Below are positions 57,532-64,000 of a DNA stretch of 64,000 bases, one piece after another. A program made the translations under genes and the position numbers. The stretch is taken from positions 54,972 to 118,971 of the forward strand of contig NZ_AULR01000008.1 of NCBI RefSeq assembly GCF_000422385.1, written 5' to 3'. The notes beneath the pieces are model-generated. The model saw only the letters and a program-made list of their open reading frames with translations, had not been told where the DNA came from and made no database searches. Source of the DNA: Microbacterium indicum DSM 19969 (GTDB lineage: Bacteria; Actinomycetota; Actinomycetes; Actinomycetales; Microbacteriaceae). The stretch's first letter is position 1; the number at the start of each line of letters is the position of its first letter.

Positions 57532-58931
57532 CGGGCGTCCGCCTTCACGACGGTCACCAGGCCCGTGTCCTTCTCGTCCATCGACACGCGCACGGCGTCC
57601 TCGGTGCGGAGGAGGTCGCGGCTGCGCGTCTCGGGGACCAGGAAGGTCGACGCCGTCGTGATCGCGGCGAGCGTCGCGAGGTAGAGGCCCATGACGACCC
57701 AGTTGCCGTTCGTGAGCGTCAGGAGCCAGGTGCCGAGCACGCCCGCGAGGCCGCCGGCCAGCACGGCCGAGATCTCGCGCGCCATCGCGACGCCGAGGTA
57801 GCGGTGCTTGTTGCCGAACATCTCGGGCAGGAGCGCGCACTGCGGGCCGAGCATGGAGTTGACCGCGACGCCGATGCCGATCGCGATGACCGCGACCGTG
57901 AGGCCGGGGTTGCCGAGCGAGAGCATCCACCAGGCCGGGAAGGCGAAGAGGAGCGTGAACACGGCGCCGAAGCGGTAGACGGGGCGGCGGCCGACGCGGT
58001 CGGAGATCCAGCCGGTGAAGGGCACCGAGAAGATGCCGATGAGGGATCCGATCGTCACGCCCCAGGTCGCGATGCCGCGGTCGACGGGGTTCGCGATGAA
58101 CGTGCCGGCGACGAACGCGAGCGACACGTTCTGGAAGATGTACGAGCCGCCGTTCTCGGCCATGCGCAGGCCGATGCCCGCGATGACGCCGGGCATGCCC
58201 TTCGTGAAGATGTCGTGGAACGGGCGGTCGACGACATCGTCGTTCTTCTCGAGCTCGACGAAGGTCGGGGTCTCGCGCAGGCGCATGCGGATGAAGATCG
58301 CGACGAGAATCAGCAGGAACGAGCAGAGGAACGGCACGCGCCAGCCCCACGAGAGGAACGCGTCCTCCGGCATGAGGGTGAGGGCCGAGAAGACGACGGC
58401 GGCGAGCAGCGTGCCCGCCTGGATGCCGATGAACGGCAGGGCGGCGAAGAAGCCGCGCTGCTTCACGGGCGCGTACTCGGCCATGAGCACCGTCGCCCCG
58501 GCCTGCTCGGCGCCGGCGCCGAGGCCCTGCAGGAGGCGCATCGCCACGAGCAGCCACGCGGCCCACGCGCCGACGGCCTCGTAGGTCGGCAGGAGGCCGA
58601 TCGCGGTCGAGGCGCCGCCCATGAGGAGGATCGTGATGATCAGGACCCACTTGCGGCCGATCTTGTCGCCCATGGCGCCGAAGATCAGTCCGCCGAAGGG
58701 GCGGGCGACGAAGCCGACGCCGAAGACGGCGAACGCTCCGATGACGCCCATGGCCGGGTCGTCGGGGTTGAAGAACAGCTGGTTGAACACCAGCGCGGTC
58801 ATGAGGCCGTAGAGCGCGAAGTCGAAGTACTCGAGCGCGCTGCCGACGCTCGAGGCCAGGGTGGCACGGCGGAGGTTCGCCGCGTATTCGGGGTCTTCGG
58901 CGGTGTTCAGCGTCATCGTCGATGTGCTCAC
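57528..58931 (-). CDS. MHS-family MFS organic-acid transporter
   Basis: A 467-aa, 12-helix transporter of the metabolite:H+ symporter group. It has the hallmark start SSVGSALEYFDFALYG, then ARPFGGLIFGAMGDKIGRKWVL, MRLLQGLGAGAEQAGATVLMAEYAP and WISDRVGRRPVY. Relatives import shikimate, alpha-ketoglutarate, citrate or aromatic acids. The adjacent FAH protein and dehydrogenases point to an organic or hydroxy acid. GTG start with an AAGGGAG site. A quasi-palindrome (58978-58995) upstream is shared with the divergent dehydrogenase promoter. Confidence 0.92.
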   Translation of the reverse strand: MSTSTMTLNTAEDPEYAANLRRATLASSVGSALEYFDFALYGLMTALVFNQLFFNPDDPAMGVIGAFAVFGVGFVARPFGGLIFGAMGDKIGRKWVLIITILLMGGASTAIGLLPTYEAVGAWAAWLLVAMRLLQGLGAGAEQAGATVLMAEYAPVKQRGFFAALPFIGIQAGTLLAAVVFSALTLMPEDAFLSWGWRVPFLCSFLLILVAIFIRMRLRETPTFVELEKNDDVVDRPFHDIFTKGMPGVIAGIGLRMAENGGSYIFQNVSLAFVAGTFIANPVDRGIATWGVTIGSLIGIFSVPFTGWISDRVGRRPVYRFGAVFTLLFAFPAWWMLSLGNPGLTVAVIAIGIGVAVNSMLGPQCALLPEMFGNKHRYLGVAMAREISAVLAGGLAGVLGTWLLTLTNGNWVVMGLYLATLAAITTASTFLVPETRSRDLLRTEDAVRVSMDEKDTGLVTVVKADAR

Positions 58932-58977
58932 GTCATCTCCCTTGATGAGACGCTCGCGCGGTGCGAGGCTGAGTCAG

Positions 58978-58995
58978 CGTACCAAATATGGAACG
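58978..58995. promoter_or_regulatory. Candidate IclR operator upstream of the transporter
   Basis: CGTACCA-AATA-TGGAACG is a 7-4-7 quasi-palindrome with one mismatch (6 of 7 pairs), 47 nt upstream of the transporter start. The same TGGAAC core and 7-4-7 layout recur at 60928-60945 in front of the other arm of the module. Confidence 0.5.
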
Positions 58996-59023
58996 GTGTG
59001 CAACACGTTGGACGCAAAATGCG

Positions 59024-59797
59024 TCAGGCGCGCACCGCGAGGGGGTTCGTCAGAAGGTGCGCCGCCTCGATGAGGGCGGCCCCGACGCGGGCGATCCGCT
59101 CGTCGGTCGCGCCGTCGCTCGGCAGCGCCGCGCCCATCGCGAGGCGGGGGTCGCTCGGGCTCCACGCGGGGAGCGGGACGGCGACGCCCGTGATCCCGTC
59201 GAACGAGGATCCGCGGTCGACCGTGTAGCCGCGCTCGCGAGCCTCGGCGAGCAGCGGCAGGAGATCCCGCCGGCTGCGGACGCTGTGCGGCGTGATCCGG
59301 TCGAACGTCGCGCCCGCGAGAACCTCGTCGAGCTCCTCGCCCCCGAGCGCCGACAGCAGGGCGCGGCCCGTGCCGCTCTGGGTCACGGGGAGGCGGGAGC
59401 CGAGGGGCGTGCCGAGCCGGTGCGCGCCCGTGCCCTCATGGCGCGCGAGGTAGAGCATGTCGGATCCGTCGAGCATCGCGATCTGCACGACCTCGCGATG
59501 CAGGTCCTCACTCGCGGCGCAGATGGCGAAGAACTCGCGGACCTGGTTGAACTGCATCGCGAAGGCGCCGCCGAGCTCGGCCGTGCGCCGGCCGAGCCGG
59601 TAGCCGCGGGCGTCGCGCTCGATCATGCCGCCGTCCTCGAGCGATGTGCAGAGGTTGGCCGCAGACGACTTCGCGATGCCGACGACCCGCGCGAGCTCGC
59701 TCAGCGTCAGCGGCACACCCTCCGACTGCTCGAGGGCGGTCAGGATCTTCAGGGCGCGGCTGACGGCGGGCGCGGGATCGCGCGGGGTGTCGGTCAT
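59024..59797 (-). CDS. IclR-family transcriptional regulator
   Basis: A 257-aa protein with an N-terminal winged helix (VSRALKILTALEQSEGVPLTLSELARVVGIAKSSAANLCTSLEDGGMIERDARGYRLG) and a C-terminal ligand-binding domain (HREVVQIAMLDGSDMLYLARHEGT, LPVTQSGTGRALLSALGGEEL, GVAVPLPAW). IclR regulators respond to organic acids. The start is 3 nt after the stop of the 2-hydroxyacid dehydrogenase gene, so it is co-transcribed, and it probably controls both arms of the module through the two dyads. Confidence 0.94.
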   Translation of the reverse strand: MTDTPRDPAPAVSRALKILTALEQSEGVPLTLSELARVVGIAKSSAANLCTSLEDGGMIERDARGYRLGRRTAELGGAFAMQFNQVREFFAICAASEDLHREVVQIAMLDGSDMLYLARHEGTGAHRLGTPLGSRLPVTQSGTGRALLSALGGEELDEVLAGATFDRITPHSVRSRRDLLPLLAEARERGYTVDRGSSFDGITGVAVPLPAWSPSDPRLAMGAALPSDGATDERIARVGAALIEAAHLLTNPLAVRA

Positions 59798-59800
59798 GCG

Positions 59801-60874
59801 TCAATAGAACTCGACGGTGTCGACGACGTTGCGCAGCGGCTCGCCGTCGAGGAAGCGCCGTGCGTTGTCGGCGAAGAGGCGCACGATGCGGGCGTCCTCC
59901 TGCGTCGACAGGGCCGCGGTGTGCGGGCTCACGAGCACGCGCGGGTGGCTCCAGAGGGGGCTGTCCTCGGGGAGCGGCTCGACCTCGAACACGTCGAGCG
60001 CCGCGTAGGAGACGCGGCCGTCCTCGAGGGCCGCGAGGAGGGCCTTCTCGTCGATCACGGTGCCACGGCCGACGTTCGAGACGATGACGCCGGGCTTCGC
60101 CCGCGACAGCAGGTCCTCGCCGAGGAGGTGCTCGGTCTGCTCGGTTCCGGGGAGCGTCACGACGATGGCGTCGACCTGCGACACCGCGTCGGGCATCTCC
60201 TCCATCCTCACGAGGCGGTCGACGCCCTCGACGGGGCGGCCCGAGCGGCTCGTGCCCCAGACCTCGGCGCCGAAGGCGTGGAAGCGCGTCGCTACGGCCT
60301 TGCCGATCCCGCCGAGCCCGATCACGAGGATCTTCATCTCGTCGAGGTGGCGCATCGTCCAGCGGTCGTCCCACTGCTTCGCGGCCTGCGCCTCCTGGAG
60401 GCGGGGGAGCTGCTTTGCGCCCGCGAGCACGCCGAAGACGGCGAACTCCGCGAGGGTCGATCCGTGCACGCCGGCGCTCGTCGTGAAGGCGACGCGCGAG
60501 AGCTCGTCGGCCGTGAGGCCGGCCGCCTTCACCTGGGCGCCTCCGCCCGCGGCCATGATGTGGACCCAGCGCAGCTTGGGGTTCGCCCGGACGGTGCGGG
60601 CGAGCGCCGCGGGGTCGGTGTCGGGGATCGAGAAGAGCACGTCGGCGTCGTCGACGAGCGCGTCGAAGCGCTCCTGCTCCTCGGCGGTGCGCTCGTGCGC
60701 GGGATCCCCGCCCCAGTCGGCCGGCCATCGCATCGGGCGGTACAGCTGGTGGTCGCGGACGACCTCGAGGCGAGGCTCGAGGCGTTCGATCTCGCGGCAC
60801 AGATCCTCGGACAGATCTGCGGCGACGGCGACGCGCAGGCGAGCTGCGGCTTCGGTTGTGACATCCTCGGTCAT
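59801..60874 (-). CDS. D-2-hydroxyacid dehydrogenase
   Basis: A 357-aa NAD-dependent enzyme. The Rossmann loop is ILVIGLGGIGKAVATRFHAFG. The catalytic Arg/Glu/His set is in TSAGVHGSTLAEFAVF, VSNVGRGTVIDEKALLAAL (R), LDVFEVEPLPEDSPLWSHPRVLVSPHTAA (E and H). It oxidises or reduces 2-hydroxy/2-oxo acids. Start ATG 60874 has an AAGGGGATG site; an upstream in-frame ATG at 61051 lies inside the opposite gene. Expressed with iclR and divergent from the 3-hydroxyisobutyrate-type gene, 61 nt between starts. Confidence 0.92.
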   Translation of the reverse strand: MTEDVTTEAAARLRVAVAADLSEDLCREIERLEPRLEVVRDHQLYRPMRWPADWGGDPAHERTAEEQERFDALVDDADVLFSIPDTDPAALARTVRANPKLRWVHIMAAGGGAQVKAAGLTADELSRVAFTTSAGVHGSTLAEFAVFGVLAGAKQLPRLQEAQAAKQWDDRWTMRHLDEMKILVIGLGGIGKAVATRFHAFGAEVWGTSRSGRPVEGVDRLVRMEEMPDAVSQVDAIVVTLPGTEQTEHLLGEDLLSRAKPGVIVSNVGRGTVIDEKALLAALEDGRVSYAALDVFEVEPLPEDSPLWSHPRVLVSPHTAALSTQEDARIVRLFADNARRFLDGEPLRNVVDTVEFY

Positions 60875-60927
60875 GACATCCCCTTCGATGCGGCGGTCTT
60901 CCGCAAAGCATACACAGGTGTGTACGG

Positions 60928-60945
60928 TGTTCCATATGCTGAACA
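60928..60945. promoter_or_regulatory. Candidate IclR operator at the divergent dehydrogenase promoter
   Basis: TGTTCCA-TATG-CTGAACA is a 7-4-7 quasi-palindrome (5 of 7 pairs) that overlaps the end of the TACGGT -10 box (60923-60928) and the ATG at 60936. A second perfect dyad TACACA-GG-TGTGTA (60911-60924) adjoins it. Protein binding here would block transcription of the rightward gene. Confidence 0.5.
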
Positions 60946-61823
60946 ATGACGTTTCGCCCCGCGTGGGCATGATCGGGCTCGGCTCCATGGGCCGCCCCAT
61001 GGCCGGCCACCTCGTCGAGGCCCACGGATCCCTCGCGATCACGGGCCGCACGCGCCGCTACGACGATCTCGAGGCCGCCGGCGCGACCTGGCACGAGAGC
61101 GCCCGCGACCTCGCCGCCGCGAGCGACGTCGTCGTCGCGATGCTCCCCGACCTGCCCGAGCTCGAACAGGTGCTCGCGGGCCCCGACGGGCTCCTCGCCG
61201 GCGCCGACCACGACATCCTCCTGCTGATCGGGTCGACGTCGTCGGCGATCGGGGTGCGCGAGCTCGCCGAGCGCCTCGAGCGCGAGACCGAGGGGCGCGT
61301 GCGCGTCGTCGACAGCCCCGTCTCGGGAGGCGAGGACGGCGCGACCGCCGGGACGCTGTCGATCATGCTCGGCGGATCCGAGGACGACGCGGCGCTCGCG
61401 GCGCGCGTGCTCGACGCCTGCGGCACGCCCGTGCGCCTCGGCCCGCTCGGCGCAGGCCAGGTCGCGAAGGCCTGCAACCAGCTCGTCGTCTCGTCGACCG
61501 CGATGGCGCTCGCCGAGGCCACCGTCATCGCGACCCGCAGCGGCATCGACCCCGCCCAGCTGTGGGACCTGCTCGGCGGCGGCTACGCCGGGTCGAACTT
61601 CCTCGCGAGCCGCCGCGACAAGCTCGTCGCCGCCGACTACTCGCCCTCGGGCGTCGCGAAGTACATGGTCAAGGACCTGCGGTTCGCGAACGACGCAGCC
61701 GAGGCCACGAGCACCAACGCGGTGCTCCTCCCGGCGCTCCGCGCGGCCTTCGACGAGCTCGTCGAGCGCGGGCTCGGCGACGACGACATCATCGTCACCC
61801 GCCGCCTCATCGAGGAGCGGTAG
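60936..61823 (+). CDS. 3-hydroxyisobutyrate dehydrogenase-family NAD(P)-dependent oxidoreductase
   Basis: A 295-aa beta-hydroxyacid dehydrogenase. It has nucleotide loop RVGMIGLGSMGRPMAGHLV, substrate segment VVDSPVSGGEDGATAGTLSIMLGG, the catalytic lysine helix AGQVAKACNQLVVSSTAMALAEA, and a cofactor segment SPSGVAKYMVKDLRFANDAAE. It oxidises 3-hydroxy acids such as 3-hydroxyisobutyrate or tartronate semialdehyde relatives. TACGGT 13 nt upstream gives a leaderless start at ATG 60936. It belongs to the IclR-controlled module. Confidence 0.92.
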   Translation: MLNNDVSPRVGMIGLGSMGRPMAGHLVEAHGSLAITGRTRRYDDLEAAGATWHESARDLAAASDVVVAMLPDLPELEQVLAGPDGLLAGADHDILLLIGSTSSAIGVRELAERLERETEGRVRVVDSPVSGGEDGATAGTLSIMLGGSEDDAALAARVLDACGTPVRLGPLGAGQVAKACNQLVVSSTAMALAEATVIATRSGIDPAQLWDLLGGGYAGSNFLASRRDKLVAADYSPSGVAKYMVKDLRFANDAAEATSTNAVLLPALRAAFDELVERGLGDDDIIVTRRLIEER

Positions 61824-61830
61824 CGGGAGG

Positions 61831-61854
61831 CGCGGGCGCCCCGGCGCCCGCGCT
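61831..61854. terminator. GC-rich hairpin at convergent dehydrogenase/arginase junction
   Basis: GCGCGGGCGCC (61831-61841) is perfectly complementary to 61844-61854; in practice a 10-bp stem with a 4-nt loop. It reaches the last base of the arginase-family stop. Confidence 0.65.
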
Positions 61855-62660
61855 CAGCCCCGGGCGAGCGCCCCGATGATCCGGAGGATCGTGCCCATGT
61901 CGTCGACGGCGGCCTCGGGCGAGCGCGGCGCGAAGCCCGCGACCGACGCGCCGACGAGCGGCAGCGCCTCGCGCAGCCCCGCGATCGCCTCGAGGAGCCC
62001 CGCCGCCGTCATGCCGAAGGGCTGAGCGTCGCTCACGCCGGCGAGCTCGGCCGGGTCGAGGACGTCGAGGTCGACGTGGACGTAGAGCCGGCTCGCGCCC
62101 GAGCGGCGGACCGCCTCGACGACCGTCCGATCGTCGGCGCGCACGAGGGGAGAGGCCCCGAGGAACTCCGCCTCGGCGTCGTCGAACGCGCGCGCCCCCG
62201 CGAGGATCACGCGCTCGGGCAGGATCCGCCCGGCCGGGATCTCGAGGCCCGCGGCGGGGGATCCGAGCACCGATCGCAGGGCCATGCCGCCGAACGCCCC
62301 CGACGGCGACGTCTCGGGCGTGTGCAGGTCGCCGTGCGCGTCGAACCAGACGACGGCGAGATCCTCGCCTGCGACGTGCTCGATGGCGGGGACCGCGACG
62401 CCGCAGTCGCCGCCGACCGTGACGACGCGCTCGCCGCGGGCGACCTCCAGCGCGTCGAGGATGTGCGATCGCACGCGCTGCAGCGTGCTCGCGCGGGCGA
62501 CGCCCGTGCCGAGCGCCTCGCCCGCCTCGTAGGGGACCTCGACGCGCACGCACGCCGAGCTCGGGAGATCCCCCGAGATCGCGTCGGCGCCGTCGATGAG
62601 CGCCATCGCTCGGGTCGACGGGGATCCCTGCCACTGCGGTGCGACGACGAAGCGTGTCAT
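61854..62660 (-). CDS. Arginase/agmatinase-family protein with altered first metal ligand
   Basis: A 268-aa ureohydrolase-fold protein. DAHGD (VVWFDAHGDLHTPE) and DLDVLDP (YVHVDLDVLDP) metal motifs are intact, but the usual GGDHS motif reads GGDCGVAVP, placing cysteine where the first manganese-binding histidine normally lies. GGDCG is seen in a subgroup of family members of unknown substrate. It may hydrolyse a guanidino compound or have shifted chemistry. CACAAT (62667-62672) lies 12 nt before the ATG (leaderless). It is a single-gene unit with hairpins on both sides. Confidence 0.85.
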   Translation of the reverse strand: MTRFVVAPQWQGSPSTRAMALIDGADAISGDLPSSACVRVEVPYEAGEALGTGVARASTLQRVRSHILDALEVARGERVVTVGGDCGVAVPAIEHVAGEDLAVVWFDAHGDLHTPETSPSGAFGGMALRSVLGSPAAGLEIPAGRILPERVILAGARAFDDAEAEFLGASPLVRADDRTVVEAVRRSGASRLYVHVDLDVLDPAELAGVSDAQPFGMTAAGLLEAIAGLREALPLVGASVAGFAPRSPEAAVDDMGTILRIIGALARG

Positions 62661-62684
62661 GGGTCGATTGTGCCCCGGAAACGC

Positions 62685-62714
62685 GGAAGGCGCCGCCTGT
62701 CGGCGACGCCTTCC
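62685..62714 (-). terminator. Hairpin terminator after pspA
   Basis: GGAAGGCG (62685-62692) pairs with CGCCTTCC (62707-62714); after one C/A mismatch, four more pairs close a TGTC loop. It starts 11 nt after the pspA stop on the minus strand. Confidence 0.7.
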
Positions 62715-62724
62715 CCTCGGACTC

Positions 62725-63459
62725 TCACGCGGTGAGCGAACCGGCCGTTCCGCCCGACTTCAGCGCGGCGAGGCGCGCCTCGACCTCGGTCAGCTCGCCG
62801 ACGTCCTCGAGCGACTCGAACTGCGCGTCGAGGCTCGACGCGGCCAGCTCGGCCTTGCCCGTGGCGAGCGCCTCCTGGCGGCGCACCTTCTCCTCGAAGC
62901 GGCCGAGCTCGCTCGTCGGGTCCATGACGTCGATGCTCTTGACCGCGTCGTGCACCTTGTTCTGCGCGTCCGCGACCTTCGCGCGGGCCGTGAGCTCGGA
63001 CTGCTTGTTCTTGAGCTGCACGAGCTTCTGCTTCATGCCGTCGAGGCCGCTCTTCAGCTTGTCGACGACCTCGTTCTGCTGCGCGACCTGCGGCTCGGTC
63101 GACTTGACCTCGTTCTCGGCCGAGAGCTGGCGCTGCAGAGCCACCTTGGCGAGGTTGTCGAACTTGTCGGCGCCGGCGGCGTCGCCCGCGGCGCGCAGCT
63201 CGTCGCCCTTGCGGCTCGCGGCGAGGGCCTTGTTGCCCCACTCGGACGCGGTCTGACGGTCTTCTTCGACGTCGCGCTCCAGCAGGCGCAGCTGGCCGAT
63301 GGTCTCGGCGATGGCCGACTCGGCGTCGGCGATGTTGTTCGTGTAGTCGCGCACGAGCTGCGCGATCATCTTCTCCGGATCCTCCGCCTGGTCGATCATC
63401 GAGTTGACGTTCGCACGGATGAGGTTCGAGATGCGGCCGAAGATGGACTGCTTGTTCAT
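62725..63459 (-). CDS. pspA: PspA/IM30-family membrane stress protein
   Basis: A 244-aa, almost fully helical protein. It starts with an amphipathic helix (QSIFGRISNLIRANVNSMIDQAEDPEKMIAQLVRDY) that binds membranes, then long coiled coils with the AENEVKSTEPQVAQQNEVVDKLKSGLDGMKQKLVQLKNKQ segment, and ends in a short acidic helix. PspA/ESCRT-III-like proteins assemble on damaged or stressed membranes. An AAAGGG site precedes the ATG. Its upstream region has been invaded by an IS481-like element about 200 nt away. Confidence 0.94.
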   Translation of the reverse strand: MNKQSIFGRISNLIRANVNSMIDQAEDPEKMIAQLVRDYTNNIADAESAIAETIGQLRLLERDVEEDRQTASEWGNKALAASRKGDELRAAGDAAGADKFDNLAKVALQRQLSAENEVKSTEPQVAQQNEVVDKLKSGLDGMKQKLVQLKNKQSELTARAKVADAQNKVHDAVKSIDVMDPTSELGRFEEKVRRQEALATGKAELAASSLDAQFESLEDVGELTEVEARLAALKSGGTAGSLTA

Positions 63460-63658
63460 GTGAACAGGCCCTTTCGTTGGTGGGAGAACCGGGATCTGCG
63501 GGGGCGGTATCGAGTCTATGGACCGGGCCTATGCGCGGCCAGTGCTTTCTTCTGTTGGAGAAACACCGTCTAGGTGTGATGTCCGGGGAGGTTGTTACGG
63601 CGACACGACCCTGAGGAACTGAATCGGACTGGGTTTCGTTCCGACTGCTAGTCCTGTC
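63460..63658. other. Intergenic region between pspA and IS element
   Basis: These 199 nt are AT-richer than the surroundings and should contain the pspA promoter on the minus strand. No gene, tRNA or clear dyad was seen. The sequence near 63580-63655 does not resemble neighbouring genes and may derive from an older insertion. Confidence 0.4.
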
Positions 63659-63677
63659 TGTCATCTCGCAGGACTTC

Positions 63678-63737
63678 GGTGACAGTTCTGCATCAGGACA
63701 TCGGTGACGCTTCTCAGGGTCTTGGTGGTGACACTTC
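63678..63737 (+). repeat. Three GGTGAC(A/G)(G/C)TTC-type repeats at IS end
   Basis: GGTGACAGTTC (63678-63688), GGTGACGCTTC (63703-63713) and GGTGACACTTC (63727-63737) are spaced 25 and 24 nt apart. The first two are extended by CAGGAC(T/A)TC upstream. They are probable transposase binding sites in the element's terminus. Confidence 0.6.
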
Positions 63738-63755
63738 GGCCGGTCGGATTGGTGT

Positions 63756-64000
63756 GTGACCCCGTCTGAGCCCGTTGATCCCCGTGTCCGTCTCGCCATC
63801 ACGCAGTGGCCCGATGATGCCCCTCGCGGGGCGGTGAGAACGTTCTGCGCCGAGCACGGCATCTCCCGCAAGACGTTCTACGCGATCCGCAAGCGAGCCG
63901 TCGAGGAAGGACCGGCGGCGGCGCTCGAGCCGAAGTCGCGTCGCCCGAAGTCGAGCCCGTCGAAGCTGGGCGACGAGATCAAACAGCAGGCCATCGGCGT
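63756..64000 (+). CDS. IS481-like transposase, N-terminal part
   Basis: The frame opens at GTG 63756 and runs off the window, showing 81 complete codons. The start reads VTPSEPVDPRVRLAITQWPD, and a helix-turn-helix follows: RGAVRTFCAEHGISRKTFYAIRKRAVEEG, then a basic linker EPKSRRPKSSPSKLGDE. This is the DNA-recognition head of IS481/IS3-type transposases; the DDE catalytic domain would follow. Completeness cannot be judged. Confidence 0.8.
   Translation, partial: MTPSEPVDPRVRLAITQWPDDAPRGAVRTFCAEHGISRKTFYAIRKRAVEEGPAAALEPKSRRPKSSPSKLGDEIKQQAIG

Larger units (their letters stand above)
63659..64000 (+). mobile_element. Left end of IS481-like insertion sequence (truncated by window)
   Basis: TGTCATCTCGCAGGAC at 63659 begins a stretch with three spaced repeats of GGTGAC-N-C/G-TTC and leads into a transposase gene. 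IS481-family elements begin with TGT. The exact end and target duplication cannot be set because the right end is outside the window. Confidence 0.6.

Noticed and set aside
63460..63658. A second transposase remnant before the IS481-like element.
   Set aside because: No frame in this region shows a transposase motif; it is described only as intergenic.

Overview
The window is a very GC-rich, densely packed bacterial chromosome segment. It is most consistent with an actinobacterium, probably Microbacteriaceae-like. The reasons are a DUF222/HNH '13E12'-type protein, a CGNR zinc-finger protein, a large Asp23/GlsB/CsbD stress locus, sortase-built pili with a LuxR-type ATPase regulator, a DtxR/IdeR-type box, and many genes that start with ATG or GTG 12-13 nt after a TANNNT -10 box (leaderless mRNAs). 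The genus cannot be fixed from the sequence alone. No rRNA, tRNA or CRISPR array was seen.

Layout. 1-3.5 kb: a cell-wall transglycosylase cut by the window edge, a small membrane protein, an AlkA-type glycosylase, and a winged-helix regulator preceded by a likely leaderless 32-residue leader peptide. 3.5-7.2 kb: a small acetyltransferase, a VapBC toxin-antitoxin pair, an SseB-family protein and a HerA-like ATPase. 7.2-17.1 kb: jetABC (Wadjet/MksFEB condensin) without the expected nuclease gene jetD, followed directly by the SbcD-SbcC nuclease pair, then a tiny uORF coupled to a small membrane protein. 17.1-22.1 kb: a deaminase, then a ten-gene leftward envelope-stress locus with Asp23 paralogues, DUF2273, an AmaP-like anchor, CsbD, GlsB and an ECF sigma factor next to an Asp23-domain protein with an extra N-terminal extension.

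22.3-40.9 kb: NAD synthetase, a GH120 beta-xylosidase, a TM0106/RecB-like nuclease-helicase, uracil phosphoribosyltransferase, TadA, a molybdate ABC operon with its own HTH-TOBE protein, a flavin-dependent oxidoreductase, a cation-diffusion facilitator, ProC, a Trk/Ktr potassium-uptake pair, a DUF222/HNH protein, and a divergent CGNR/small-protein pair. 41-46.7 kb: a peptide-type ABC importer operon beginning with an alpha/beta hydrolase. 46.8-47.8 kb: an AhpD-like protein and an iron-regulated stand-alone SIP-domain protein.

47.9-56.8 kb: a large LuxR-type ATPase regulator facing away from a three-gene pilus operon (vWA tip pilin, backbone pilin, class C sortase). 56.8-61.8 kb: an organic-acid catabolic module (FAH hydrolase, MHS transporter, IclR regulator, 2-hydroxyacid dehydrogenase, divergent 3-hydroxyisobutyrate-type dehydrogenase) with two matching quasi-palindromes at its two promoters. 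61.9-64 kb: an arginase-family protein, PspA, and the left end of an IS481-like element running off the window.

The genes are organised as short operons with 4-nt ATGA/GTGA overlaps. Convergent units are commonly closed by perfect hairpins without a clear T-tract.
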